Assembly: GCA_965198915.1 (NCBI GenBank)
Contig: CBDAQC010000006.1
Location: 620,001-684,000, forward strand
From: BOG-908 sp965198915
GTDB taxonomy: Bacteria > Pseudomonadota > Alphaproteobacteria > Acetobacterales > Acetobacteraceae
Length of the DNA stretch: 64,000 nucleotides
Direction: 5' to 3'
The notes beneath the pieces are model-generated. The model saw only the letters and a list, made by a program, of their open reading frames with translations. It did not search any database and had not been told where the DNA came from. Position numbers and translations under genes: made by a program. The number at the start of each line of letters is the position of its first letter. Positions within the stretch are counted from its first letter, which is position 1. Shown here piece after piece: positions 8,669 through 17,017 of this stretch.

Positions 8669-9424
8669 CTACCCGTAGGCCCGCGCGAACAGCGCTACCG
8701 TCAGCACCACGCCGATCCCTACCACGCCCATGCGCAGCTTGCGCTCGTCCACCCGCAACATCATCCACGCGCCCACCTGCCCGCCAACGATCGCGCCCAC
8801 CCCCACCGCCAGCGCCGCGCGCCAGTGCACGTCTGACGAAAAGGCAAAGATCAGCACCGCCGACGCGTTCATCACCCCGGCCAGCACGTTCTTCGTGGCG
8901 CCGGCGCGTCGGACCGCCAGGCCCGCCAGCGTCAGCGCGGCCAGCATCAGCATCCCGATCCCGCCGCCGAAATAGCCGCCATAGATGGCGATGCAGAACT
9001 GCGCGACGCCGGCCCAGAACGGCGGCAGATGCGCGCGGCCTGCGGCGTCCCGCCGGAAGAAGCTGCCCCAGGTGAACACGGCGGTGGCGAACAGCACCAG
9101 AAACGGCACCAGGCGTTCGAAGAAACTCTCCGGCGTCTCCAGCAGCAGCACAGCGCCGAACGCGCCGCCGATCAGGCTCAAGATCACCAGCAGGCGGAAG
9201 CTCAATCCTTCCGCCCCCGACACGTGGCTGCGCCCCGCCCATCCGGTGGCAAGCTGGCCGGGGAACAGTGCCACGGTGGAGGTGATGTTGGCGGCGCGCG
9301 CCCCCATGCCGAGCAGCAGCAGCGCCGGAAAGGTGATGAACGAGCCGCCACCCGCCAAGGCATTCTGCGCGCCGGCGAACAACGCTGCCAGGACGAGCAG
9401 GGTGTAGAGCGGCAAGTGGCTCAA
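8669..9424 (-). CDS. TauE/SafE-family sulfite/organosulfonate exporter-like membrane protein
   Basis: The 251-residue product is an integral membrane protein with about seven or eight hydrophobic segments. It has the two-fold family layout: ALFAGAQNALAGGGSFITFP near residue 15 and its C-terminal counterpart IYGGYFGGGIGMLMLAAL near 145. The TTG at 9424 is chosen as start: AAGGA lies about eight bases upstream and the product then begins with the first membrane helix. An in-frame opening to 9565 would read through the adjacent hairpin repeat. TauE/SafE proteins export sulfite or sulfonates, but substrate cannot be read here. The gene is divergent from the TPR-glycosyltransferase. Confidence 0.85.
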   Translation of the reverse strand: MSHLPLYTLLVLAALFAGAQNALAGGGSFITFPALLLLGMGARAANITSTVALFPGQLATGWAGRSHVSGAEGLSFRLLVILSLIGGAFGAVLLLETPESFFERLVPFLVLFATAVFTWGSFFRRDAAGRAHLPPFWAGVAQFCIAIYGGYFGGGIGMLMLAALTLAGLAVRRAGATKNVLAGVMNASAVLIFAFSSDVHWRAALAVGVGAIVGGQVGAWMMLRVDERKLRMGVVGIGVVLTVALFARAYG

Positions 9425-9460
9425 ATACGAAATCCTTCGATGGGAGCTGAAAGCCGGAAG

Positions 9461-9612
9461 AAGGGCCTTCTTTTTTGAAAAAAGAAGCAAAAAACTTTTG
9501 CTCCTTACGCCTGCGACACAGCGTCGCGTGGCGCCGCGCATCCGCAGGCGGCGACAGCGGACCAAAAGCTTTTTGCTTCCTTTTCCCGAAAAAGAAGGGC
9601 TTGCTTTCTTCC
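9461..9612. repeat. Paired-hairpin intergenic repeat, full copy
   Basis: The left arm has CCTTCTTTTTT facing AAAAAAGAAG and then CAAAAAACTTTTGCTCC. The right arm, inverted, has GGCGACAGCGGACCAAAAGC and a CTTCC/GGAAG-type A/T-rich stem ending in GGGCTTGC. This copy lies between divergent genes, unlike most others. Confidence 0.8.
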
Positions 9613-9679
9613 TCCCCTACGCTGGCACCCCGCACGCATCTTGGTTAGAAACGCCACGGTAACGCTTCGGAACGCACGC

Positions 9680-11062
9680 ATGTCGGATACCGCCGCGCAA
9701 AAAGAAACCCCTGACCAGGCGTTGGTGCGGGCGCTGAACGCGGCCAAGCTGCGCCGCATCAACGAGGCCATCGGCATCTGTCAGGACCTGCTGGCCGCCA
9801 CGCCGGACCTGCCCGGCGCGCTCGGCCTGCTGGGCGGCATACTCGGCCAGGAAGGCCGTGCGGATGAGGCGATCAAGCTGCTGCGCGCTGCCGTTGCCAA
9901 GCAGCCGAACGTCGGCAACTGGCACCTGAACCTGTGCGCGTTGTATCGCGGCAAGAACATGCTGGATGAAGCGCTGGCGTCCGGCCTGGAAGCTGTTCGC
10001 ACCAGCCCGGACACCGCCGCACACCGCGTGGAGTTGGCCCTTACCCACCTGACGCGCGGCGAGCGCGACCTGGCGTCACTGCGCTACCGCGAGGCGATGG
10101 GCCGCGAGCCGGAACACCCGGCCGCCCATATGGGCCTGGGCGAACTGCTCCTGTCCGTGGGCGAATACGGCCCCGGTTGGATGGAATACGCCTGGCGCAA
10201 CAAGCTGGATCAGGCGCGCGGCACCCTGCCCAAGATGACGGCCGCGCAGTGGAACGGCATGGCGCTGCCGGGCGGCACGCTGCTGCTGGTGGCCGACCAG
10301 GGCTTCGGCGACATGATCCAGTTCGCCCGCTACATCCCCTGGGTGAAGCAGCGCGTGCCGCGCCTGGCGGTGGGCTGGGGCCCGGAAGTCACCGCCCTGC
10401 TCGGCCGCCATCCGGACATCGACATCTGCTTCGCCAAGTGGACCGACGCGCCGCCGCACGACGCCTACGTGCTGCTATCCAGCCTGCCGCAGATCTTCGG
10501 CACCGAGCTGGCCAGCATCCCGGCCCCGATCCCGTACCTGTCGATACCCGAGGATCGCGTGGCGTTCTGGGGCCAGCGCCTGGCGCAGTTGCGCCCGCAG
10601 CGCCGGCTTCGCGTGGGCCTTGCCTGGTCCGGCCGTCCCACGCACCCTAACAACCTTCGCCGCTCCATGCGGCTGGCCAACCTGGCGCCGATCCTGGCGG
10701 TGCCCGGGGTGGATTTCTTCGGCCTGCAAAAGCCCTTCCCGGACGAGGACCGCGCCACCGCCGCCGCCCACCCCCACTTCATCGACCTCTCGCAGGAGTT
10801 GGCCGATTTTGCGGAGACCGGCGCGGTGATGAAGAACCTGGATCTGGTGATCGCCGTCGATACCGCGGTGGTACATCTGGCCGGCGCGCTAGGCGTGGAC
10901 GCCTGGGTGCTGGTGCCCGAACCGGCCGATTGGCGCTGGCTGCTGGGGCGTGCGGACAGCCCGTGGTATCCGAGTTTGCGGCTGTTTCGGCAGGACAGGC
11001 CCACGGAGTGGGCGCCGGTGGTGGCCGAGGTGGCTGGGGCGCTGGCAGGGCGGGCTGGGTAG
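9680..11062 (+). CDS. Tetratricopeptide repeat protein with C-terminal glycosyltransferase-like domain
   Basis: The ATG at 9680 (MSDTAAQKETPDQALVRALN) gives 460 residues; a longer in-frame opening adds 13 residues. The first ~170 residues form about four TPR units (for example INEAIGICQDLLAATPDLPG and ADEAIKLLRAAVAKQPNVGN). The remainder resembles the GT-B fold domain attached to TPRs in many alphaproteobacterial proteins, with VGLAWSGRPTHPNNLRRSM and the C-terminal nucleotide-sugar-site segment DLVIAVDTAVVHLAGALGV. No signal peptide is visible, so a cytoplasmic role in protein or polysaccharide glycosylation is inferred. The acceptor is unknown. Confidence 0.8.
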   Translation: MSDTAAQKETPDQALVRALNAAKLRRINEAIGICQDLLAATPDLPGALGLLGGILGQEGRADEAIKLLRAAVAKQPNVGNWHLNLCALYRGKNMLDEALASGLEAVRTSPDTAAHRVELALTHLTRGERDLASLRYREAMGREPEHPAAHMGLGELLLSVGEYGPGWMEYAWRNKLDQARGTLPKMTAAQWNGMALPGGTLLLVADQGFGDMIQFARYIPWVKQRVPRLAVGWGPEVTALLGRHPDIDICFAKWTDAPPHDAYVLLSSLPQIFGTELASIPAPIPYLSIPEDRVAFWGQRLAQLRPQRRLRVGLAWSGRPTHPNNLRRSMRLANLAPILAVPGVDFFGLQKPFPDEDRATAAAHPHFIDLSQELADFAETGAVMKNLDLVIAVDTAVVHLAGALGVDAWVLVPEPADWRWLLGRADSPWYPSLRLFRQDRPTEWAPVVAEVAGALAGRAG

Positions 11063-11123
11063 GACGGTCTCCGCGTTGCAACCCGGCGCGGAACAACGGC
11101 GTTCCAGGGCCGGAAGGATTGCC

Positions 11124-12011
11124 ATGACGACGCATACGGTCCGGGCCGGCGAGACGCTCTCCGCCATTGCGCATCGTTACCATATGACGTGGCAGGCGAT
11201 TGCGCGGCTGAACGCGCTGGCGCGGCCGGACCGGCTGGTGGCGGGGCAGCGTCTGCGGATTCCGGCGGGGCTGGCCGGCGGGCATCCGTCCGGGCCAGGC
11301 GCCGCGCCGCATGGGACGGCGCCCACGAAGGTGCCGGGTGAACACCCGGCCGGGGCGCCGGCCCCCGCCACGCCGGCGCCGGGCGGCGGTGTGGTGACGG
11401 AGGCGCACCTGCACGCCATCATGCCGCACGCGTTGGACAAGGCGGCTTCGTATGCGGGGCCGCTGAACACGGCGATGGGGGCGTACGGCATCGACAGCTA
11501 CGAGAAGCGCTCCGCCTTCCTGGCACAGGTGAGCGTGGAGAGCGGCGATTTGCGCCATACGGAGGAGAACCTGAACTATTCGGTCGAACGGCTGCACCAG
11601 GTCTGGCCACGGCGCTTTCCCACGGTGGCCTCCGCCCAGCCTTATGCCCACAACCCCGAAGCCCTGGGCAACCACGTCTATGCCAACCGTCTGGGCAACG
11701 GCGACGAGGCCAGCGGCGACGGCTACCGCTACCGCGGGCGCGGGCTGATACAGACGACGGGGCGCGCCAATTACCGGGCGGCCGGATACGAGAACCGGCC
11801 GGACGATCTGGCGAACCCGGACTCGGCGTCCGACAGTGCGGCGCGGTTTTGGTCCACCGCCGGGTTGAACCCGCGCAGCGCGACCGTGCTGCCGCGCGGG
11901 GCGTTCGACAGCATCACGCAGACCGTCAATGGCGGATTGAATGGGAAGGATGAGCGATGGTCGGCATACGGACGCGCGGTGACGACTTTTGGGCTTGCGC
12001 CGGCCAAGTGA
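11124..12011 (+). CDS. LysM-domain GH19-family lysozyme/chitinase-like protein
   Basis: The 295-residue product starts at ATG 11124 (preceded by GGAAGG). Residues 3-48 are a LysM cell-wall-binding domain (HTVRAGETLSAIAHRYHMTW). A Pro/Ala/Gly linker (about 52-92) leads to a GH19 lysozyme domain with AFLAQVSVESGDLRHTEENL, where Glu of VESG is the likely catalytic acid, and YRGRGLIQTTGRANYR. No signal peptide is seen. Phage endolysins and secreted antibacterial effectors share this layout, but no phage genes are nearby. Its TGA overlaps the ATG of the next, exported, protein by one base (TGATG). That coupling suggests a toxin-immunity or enzyme-inhibitor pair. Confidence 0.85.
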   Translation: MTTHTVRAGETLSAIAHRYHMTWQAIARLNALARPDRLVAGQRLRIPAGLAGGHPSGPGAAPHGTAPTKVPGEHPAGAPAPATPAPGGGVVTEAHLHAIMPHALDKAASYAGPLNTAMGAYGIDSYEKRSAFLAQVSVESGDLRHTEENLNYSVERLHQVWPRRFPTVASAQPYAHNPEALGNHVYANRLGNGDEASGDGYRYRGRGLIQTTGRANYRAAGYENRPDDLANPDSASDSAARFWSTAGLNPRSATVLPRGAFDSITQTVNGGLNGKDERWSAYGRAVTTFGLAPAK

Positions 12012-12469
12012 TGCGGGCGGCGGTGGTGGGCGTGGTGGCGTGCGGCTGGGCCCCGGCGGCGGCCGCCGAGCCTTCGATGTGCGCCGCCGGGCAGACGCCG
12101 CTGTTTACCTGTGCGGTGGGGCACAAGATCGTCTCGATCTGCGGGGTGGGCGGCAGGGCCACGTATTATTACGGGGTTCCGGGAAAGGTCGAGATGTCCT
12201 CGCAGGCCTTGTCGTTTGCCGAGCGTGCGTATTCGGGCGGCGGAGAGACGCAGATCTCGTTCCGCAACGGGGCGTATAGCTACGTCGTGTACGACAAGAC
12301 GGTGCGCACGTCGTTCTCCTCGGACGCGCACAACGACCCGGATTTCAGCAGCGGGCTGGTGGTGGAGAAGGGCGGGAAGGTTCTGTCCGCGAAGACGTGC
12401 GCGTCGGATGCGACGATTTCGGCCGAGGCGGGCAAGGTGATTCCGGCGGGGAGTTTCGTGGAGCATTGA
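12011..12469 (+). CDS. Exported small protein coupled to the GH19 lysozyme, possible periplasmic immunity protein
   Basis: Translation from ATG 12011 (TGATG overlap with the lysozyme gene) gives 152 residues. The N-terminus MRAAVVGVVACGWAPAAAAE is a signal peptide. The mature part has cysteines in SMCAAGQ, LFTCAVG, VSICGVG and AKTCASD, which could form two disulfides in the periplasm. The segment FTCAVGHKIVSICG followed by YYYGVPGKVEM resembles a recurrent small-protein pattern (FSC..KxxSVC..YxYG..GxxE) that I recall next to peptidoglycan-active enzymes; this is memory, not a search. An inhibitor or immunity role is inference from coupling, export and this resemblance. Confidence 0.6.
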   Translation: MRAAVVGVVACGWAPAAAAEPSMCAAGQTPLFTCAVGHKIVSICGVGGRATYYYGVPGKVEMSSQALSFAERAYSGGGETQISFRNGAYSYVVYDKTVRTSFSSDAHNDPDFSSGLVVEKGGKVLSAKTCASDATISAEAGKVIPAGSFVEH

Positions 12470-12812
12470 GGGCGGATGCGAGGGACGCTGCCGTTTACGT
12501 GTGGCGCGATGCGTTCCGTTGCAGTTGGGCCAACAGCGTTTTCGGACGGCGCGTGTCCAGACATGGCATTGGTCGGAGTCCATAGCGTTTGTCGATAGAT
12601 TGGCGGGCCGTGGATGAAGTTGTAGGTGCGTTATACAGGCACGCCATCTCGGGCGAACGTGGCCATGGCGCTGCCCCAGGCTTCTGAAGTCCCATGGTTG
12701 GGGCCGAGTTCCACAACAGCGGAGATGCCCGGGGAGTCAGGGGCGCGTAGATTCCGATACGATCAGTCTACTCTAAAAGTGTGGGACTGTTTGTAAAAGC
12801 TAGGCGCGCTAT
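12470..12812. other. Gene-poor stretch
   Basis: No convincing coding region, RNA or repeat was found. Short frames such as the one on the minus strand at 12495-12716 lack family features. Base composition falls towards AT from about 12750. Confidence 0.5.
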
Positions 12813-13049
12813 TCATCGAGATCGGGGTGAAAACTGTTCGGAAGCTTTCTCGAGTGCCTTGGCAAAAGCGGTTGTAAATATCCGAAAAAACTCAGACCAT
12901 GAACTGAATATGGTGGTGCCTACGCCTGAGTTGTGAGATATCGAATGCACGATTCCGTTTCGAAGTTCGTAGAAGTCGTTTAACTTTCGTTCGACTGCAT
13001 TGTTGAATTCATTCTGGTTTTTCGACCAATCTGACGAAAACGCAATTAA
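12813..13049 (-). pseudogene. HEPN-domain protein remnant, 5' end missing
   Basis: On the minus strand a frame of about 78 codons reads without interruption to a TGA at 12813-12815. It has no usable start because it runs straight into the GC-rich repeat at 13053. The peptide contains ERKLNDFYELRNGIVHS, where R-N-G-I-V-H is the R-x4-H signature (with Asn after Arg) of HEPN ribonucleases and nucleotide-binding HEPN domains. It is followed by a second amphipathic helix region (FSSWSEFFRIFTTAFAKALE). Codons are AT-rich (TTA, ATA, TCT, TCA), unlike its neighbours, a sign of transfer. I infer a truncated toxin or defence gene. The exact family (RiboL-PSP, MAE_28990-like or other) is open. Confidence 0.6.
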
Positions 13050-13052
13050 AAA

Positions 13053-13110
13053 ACGGGGTCTGGGGCCGACTGGCCCCAGCGGGGTCGAGGGGCAGAGCCC
13101 CTCGCCTTGC
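13053..13110. repeat. GC-rich clustered-palindrome repeat (copy 1)
   Basis: GGTCTGGGGCC, a four-base loop, then GGCCCCAGCGGGGTC, and a second stem GAGGGGC-AGA-GCCCCTC. The same architecture recurs at 42235-42291. It abuts the broken 5' end of the HEPN remnant. Confidence 0.8.
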
Positions 13111-13132
13111 CTTCCCCTACCCCTATGCGCGC

Positions 13133-14512
13133 CTAAACCGACTGCAAATACGCGTCATACTCCACATCCGTCACACGCCGCCGAAACTCCGCCTGTTCCT
13201 GGCGTTTGCAGGCGCTGAAGAGGTCCTGGTAGTCCAGGCCGAGGTGTTCGCCCATGACGTCGCTGGCGTCGAAGGCGTCTATGGCGTCGTCCCAGTTCAC
13301 GGGCAGGATCGGGTAGCCCTCGCGCTGCTCCCCATCGATCGGCGCACCCGGGTCGATCTCATGCGCCAGTCCGTGCAGGGCACCGGCCAGCACGCCGGCC
13401 ACGGCCAGGTACGGGTTGCAATCCGCGCCGGCGACGCGGTGTTCCACGCGGGTGGCCTGGCCCGCGGTGATCACGCGGATGGCGGCGGACCGGTTATCCA
13501 GCCCCCAGGTGACGTTGGTGGGCGCGTGGCCGCCCGGGGTCAGGCGCCGGTAGGAGTTGGCGTGTGGGGCCAGGAGCAGCATGCAGTCCGGCAGCGTGGC
13601 CAGCATGCCGCCCACCACGTGGTGCAGGCGCTGGGTGGGCGCGCCGTTGGCCTCCGCCATGATGTTGCGGCCCAGCGCGTCCAGTATGGACATGTGGACG
13701 TGCATGCCGCTGCCGGCGAGGTTGCCGTAGGGTTTGGCCATGAAGGTGGCATCCAGCCCGTGCTGGCGCGCCACGCCCTTCACGATGCGCTTCAGCAGGA
13801 ACGCGTGGTCGGCGGCCTGTAGCGGGTCGGCGACGTGGTTGAGGTTCACCTCGTACTGGCCGGGGCCGTTCTCGCGCACCACGGTGTCGGCGGGCAGGTT
13901 CTGGCGCTCGCAGGCGTGGAAGATGTCGGCCAGCAGGGGCTCGAAGCTGTGCAGTTCGGCAATCGAGAGCACCTGCGTCTGCCAGCCGTTCCAGCGGCCT
14001 TCGTGCGAGCTGGGGGGCGAGACGGGGTCGCGCGGGGTGCGGCGGCGGTCGATGATGTAGAACTCGAGCTCGGTGGCCATTACCGGGGTGAGGCGCAGCG
14101 TGGCGAACTGGGCGCAGACGCGGGCCAGCACCTGGCGCGGATCGGCGTAGAACGGGGTGCCGTCCTGCTGGCGCATGCTGAGCAGGACCTGGGTCGTGGG
14201 GCGGGTGAGCCAGGTGACGGGCAGCAGGGTTCCGTCCACCGGCATGCAGATGCCGTCCGGGTCACCGGTGCCCACCGCCAGGCCGGCTTCTGGGACGTCG
14301 CAGCCCCAGACATCGAGGGCATAGACGGAGCGGGGCAGGGCCACGCCGTTGGCGAGGACTTCGGGGATGCGTTCGGCTGGAACCCACTTGCCGCGTGCGA
14401 TGCCGTTCACGTCCACCACGAACGCTTCCAGGACGGAAGGCGCTTGCTTGCCCGGTATCAGGGTGTGGGCGTGGGGGCTGTAGGTGGACGGCGGCGGTGC
14501 GGTGAGATCCAA
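13133..14512 (-). CDS. puuA: Glutamine-synthetase-like enzyme, probable gamma-glutamylputrescine synthetase
   Basis: PuuA joins glutamate to putrescine with ATP, the first step of the gamma-glutamylated putrescine pathway. The 459-residue product has the glutamine synthetase fold: the N-terminal beta-grasp segment with DVNGIARGKW near residue 35, ATELEFYI near 146, GSGMHVHMSILD near 259 and the ATP-site LTPGGHAPTNVTWGLDNRSA near 320. The adenylylation and hexamer features of GlnA are not evident. It follows puuD (stop 25 bases upstream of this start) and lies opposite an aminotransferase gene, which supports polyamine use. Glutamylation of another amine remains possible. Confidence 0.85.
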   Translation of the reverse strand: MDLTAPPPSTYSPHAHTLIPGKQAPSVLEAFVVDVNGIARGKWVPAERIPEVLANGVALPRSVYALDVWGCDVPEAGLAVGTGDPDGICMPVDGTLLPVTWLTRPTTQVLLSMRQQDGTPFYADPRQVLARVCAQFATLRLTPVMATELEFYIIDRRRTPRDPVSPPSSHEGRWNGWQTQVLSIAELHSFEPLLADIFHACERQNLPADTVVRENGPGQYEVNLNHVADPLQAADHAFLLKRIVKGVARQHGLDATFMAKPYGNLAGSGMHVHMSILDALGRNIMAEANGAPTQRLHHVVGGMLATLPDCMLLLAPHANSYRRLTPGGHAPTNVTWGLDNRSAAIRVITAGQATRVEHRVAGADCNPYLAVAGVLAGALHGLAHEIDPGAPIDGEQREGYPILPVNWDDAIDAFDASDVMGEHLGLDYQDLFSACKRQEQAEFRRRVTDVEYDAYLQSV

Positions 14513-14537
14513 TTAAACGTGCTCCGTTGTTGTGGGG

Positions 14538-15305
14538 TCAGGCATAGGCGAGGCGGCGCTGGTGCTGGTAGGCGCGCGCGGCAGTGCCGAAGGCGCGGAA
14601 GATGGTGGTGGAGACGGCATCGTCCGCGTGCTGCCATTCGGGGTGCCACTGCACGCCCAGCAGGAACTGGTCGGTGGAGGCGAGGCGGACGGCTTCCGGC
14701 AGCCCGTCCGGGGCGGTGGCATCGACGGCCAGCGTCGGGGCCAGGCGGTCCAGCCCCTGGTGGTGCAGGGAGTTCACCCGGGCGCTGTCCATGCCGGTGA
14801 AGCTGTGCAGCAGGCCGCCGGGCGTGAAGGTGACCTCGTGCGCGGGGGCGTATTGCTCGGCGAGGCCACCGGGCGGTTCCCGGTGGTCGTTCAGGCCCGG
14901 GGTAGTGTGAAGCGACTGGTGCAGCGTGCCGCCCAGCGCCACGTTGATCTCCTGGCACCCGCGGCAGATGCCCAGCACGGGCAGCCCGCGGGAGACGGCG
15001 TGGCGGATGAGCGGCAGGCTCGCGGCGTCCCGTGCCGGATCGGCCGGAGAGGCGGGATCGTGAAGCGGCGCGTTGTATTGGGCGGGGGCGACGTTGCTGA
15101 GCGCGCCGGGCAGCAGCAGGCCATCCAGGATGTCGAGAAGCCCGGCGAGGTCTTCCGCGGTGGTTCCGGGGAGCAAGGCGGGGATGATGAGGGGAAGTGT
15201 GCGGGCGCCCTCGGTCAGGGCGGCGAGGTATTTCTGCTGGACGCTGTGGGTGATGTGTTTGGACGCGGTGTTGACGTCGGCGACCACGCCGATGACGGGT
15301 TTCAT
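14538..15305 (-). CDS. puuD: Gamma-glutamyl-gamma-aminobutyrate hydrolase (peptidase C26)
   Basis: PuuD releases GABA and glutamate from gamma-glutamyl-GABA. The ATG at 15305 gives MKPVIGVVADVNTASKHITH and 255 residues; the frame opens further to 15548, but that part is shadow of the divergent aminotransferase gene. The class I amidotransferase triad is visible: Cys in LGICRGCQE near residue 117 and His/Glu in GVQWHPEWQ near 225. It is the first gene of puuD-puuA. Together with the divergent aminotransferase it would convert putrescine to GABA, though an aldehyde dehydrogenase is not in the window. Confidence 0.88.
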   Translation of the reverse strand: MKPVIGVVADVNTASKHITHSVQQKYLAALTEGARTLPLIIPALLPGTTAEDLAGLLDILDGLLLPGALSNVAPAQYNAPLHDPASPADPARDAASLPLIRHAVSRGLPVLGICRGCQEINVALGGTLHQSLHTTPGLNDHREPPGGLAEQYAPAHEVTFTPGGLLHSFTGMDSARVNSLHHQGLDRLAPTLAVDATAPDGLPEAVRLASTDQFLLGVQWHPEWQHADDAVSTTIFRAFGTAARAYQHQRRLAYA

Positions 15306-15443
15306 GGATGCGAACTCCTGCACCGGCGATTGTAGCCGACTGCCTCGGGAAATGGGAAGGTTTGACACGGTTGGTTGATAAATGGCGAAGACAGGTACGG
15401 CATGCCGCGCCAGGCAAGCGCCTGCTTTTTCCAGGAGGTTTCG

Positions 15444-16808
15444 ATGCGTGAGTCCGACCGGCTGCGGGCGATCGATGCGCAGCATCACATTCATCCGTTC
15501 AGCGATATGGCCGCGCTGAATGCGGAAGGCACACGAATACTCACGCATGGCGAGGGCGTGTGGCTGACCGATATGGACGGACGGCGCTACCTGGACGCGT
15601 TTTCCGGGCTGTGGAACGTGGCCGTGGGATACGGACGCCGGGAAATTGCGGATGCCGCCTACGCGCAGATGACGCAGTTGCCGTTCTATAACAATTTCTT
15701 CAAATCGACGACGCGGCCGGCGACCGAGCTGGCGGAAGTTCTGGGCAGCCTGGCGCCGGGTTTCCGGCGCAGTTTCTTCACCAATTCAGGCTCGGAAGGC
15801 AACGACACTGTCATCAGGATGGTGCGGCAATACTGGGCGTTGCGGGGACAGCCGGCAAAAAGCACATTCGTTGCGCGTGTGAACGGATATCACGGGAGTT
15901 CGATCGGCGGGGCCAGCCTGGGCGGAATGGCGTGGATGCACCGGCAGGGCGGGCTGCCGATACCAGGCGTGATCCATGTGGCCCAGCCCTGGTGGTGGGG
16001 CGAGGGCGGCGGCATGAGCCAGGCGGAGTTCGGCCTGTGGGCGGCGCGCGAAGTGGGCCGCGCCATCGATGCGGTGGGCGCCGAGCACGTGGGGGCGTTC
16101 ATCGGCGAACCCGTGCAGGGGGCGGGCGGCGTGATCATGCCGCCGGACGGCTATTGGCAGGAGGTGGAGCGCATCTGCCGCGCGCGCGACGTGCTGATCG
16201 TCAGCGACGAGGTGATCTGCGGGTTCGGCCGGCTGGGCACCTGGTTCGGCTGCCAGCATTACGGCTTCACACCGGACCTGATGACCGTGGCCAAGGGGCT
16301 GACCAGCGGCTACCTGCCGATGGGCGGGGTGATGGTGGGCGATGCGGTGGCGGACGTGCTGGCAGCCGGCGGGGACTTCAACCACGGCTACACGACCAGC
16401 GGGCATCCTGTCTGTGCCGCGGCGGCGCTGGCCAATCTGGCGATCCTGCGTGGCGAGGGCTTGGTGGAGCGGGTGCGCGGCGTGATCGGCCCATACCTGG
16501 CGCGGCTGTGGCACGGGTTGGAGAGCCATCCGCTGGTGGGCGAGGCACGCATGGTGGGGCTGATGGGCGGCCTGGAGCTGACGCCGGACAAGGCGGCGCG
16601 GGCAAGGTTTCCCAAGGCAGGAGAGGCGGGTGTGCTGTGTCGGGACTTTGCCTACGAGGCAGGGCTCATCCTGCGGGCGACCGGCGATTGCATGCTGGTT
16701 GCGCCGCCTTTCATCCTGAGCGAGGCGGAGGCGGATCTGCTGGTGGAACGGGTCAGGGGAGCACTGGACCGGACGCTGGACGTGGTTCGTGAGCGGGGTT
16801 GGATGTGA
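15444..16808 (+). CDS. spuC: Class III pyridoxal-phosphate aminotransferase, probable putrescine:pyruvate type
   Basis: The ATG at 15444 follows a good ribosome site (AGGAGG, 15433-15438) and gives 454 residues starting MRESDRLRAIDAQHHIHPFS. The fold-type I signatures are present: FFTNSGSEGNDT near residue 112 (PLP phosphate), VNGYHGSSIGG near 150, IVSDEVICGFGR near 252 (Asp binds the PLP nitrogen) and TVAKGLTSGYLPMG near 283 (Schiff-base lysine). The subgroup includes SpuC (putrescine:pyruvate) and beta-alanine/omega-amino-acid transaminases. Its divergence from puuD-puuA across 138 bases favours polyamine catabolism. Confidence 0.85.
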   Translation: MRESDRLRAIDAQHHIHPFSDMAALNAEGTRILTHGEGVWLTDMDGRRYLDAFSGLWNVAVGYGRREIADAAYAQMTQLPFYNNFFKSTTRPATELAEVLGSLAPGFRRSFFTNSGSEGNDTVIRMVRQYWALRGQPAKSTFVARVNGYHGSSIGGASLGGMAWMHRQGGLPIPGVIHVAQPWWWGEGGGMSQAEFGLWAAREVGRAIDAVGAEHVGAFIGEPVQGAGGVIMPPDGYWQEVERICRARDVLIVSDEVICGFGRLGTWFGCQHYGFTPDLMTVAKGLTSGYLPMGGVMVGDAVADVLAAGGDFNHGYTTSGHPVCAAAALANLAILRGEGLVERVRGVIGPYLARLWHGLESHPLVGEARMVGLMGGLELTPDKAARARFPKAGEAGVLCRDFAYEAGLILRATGDCMLVAPPFILSEAEADLLVERVRGALDRTLDVVRERGWM

Positions 16809-17017
16809 CGGCGAGTAAGGCGTCCCTCTCGCACGCAAGCGACGCCTACGCCGGCGCGACCCTGCGCTGTCGGGGCGAGTTTGGCCGCGTTCGAAGCTGA
16901 AAAGCTAACGAAGCGATCGGGCGGACGTGGAGTTGTAAGAGCAACAGCTTCCCGCCGGGTACGAAACGGAGTGCGGCTCGCTCCTTGACGACCCAAGAGG
17001 CGAGCCGATCACTCCGG

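Noticed and set aside
11124..12469. Prophage lysis module
   Set aside because: No holin, spanin, integrase or structural phage gene flanks the GH19 lysozyme.
12740..12812. Possible insertion-sequence end next to the HEPN remnant
   Set aside because: No matching terminal inverted repeat or transposase frame could be found.
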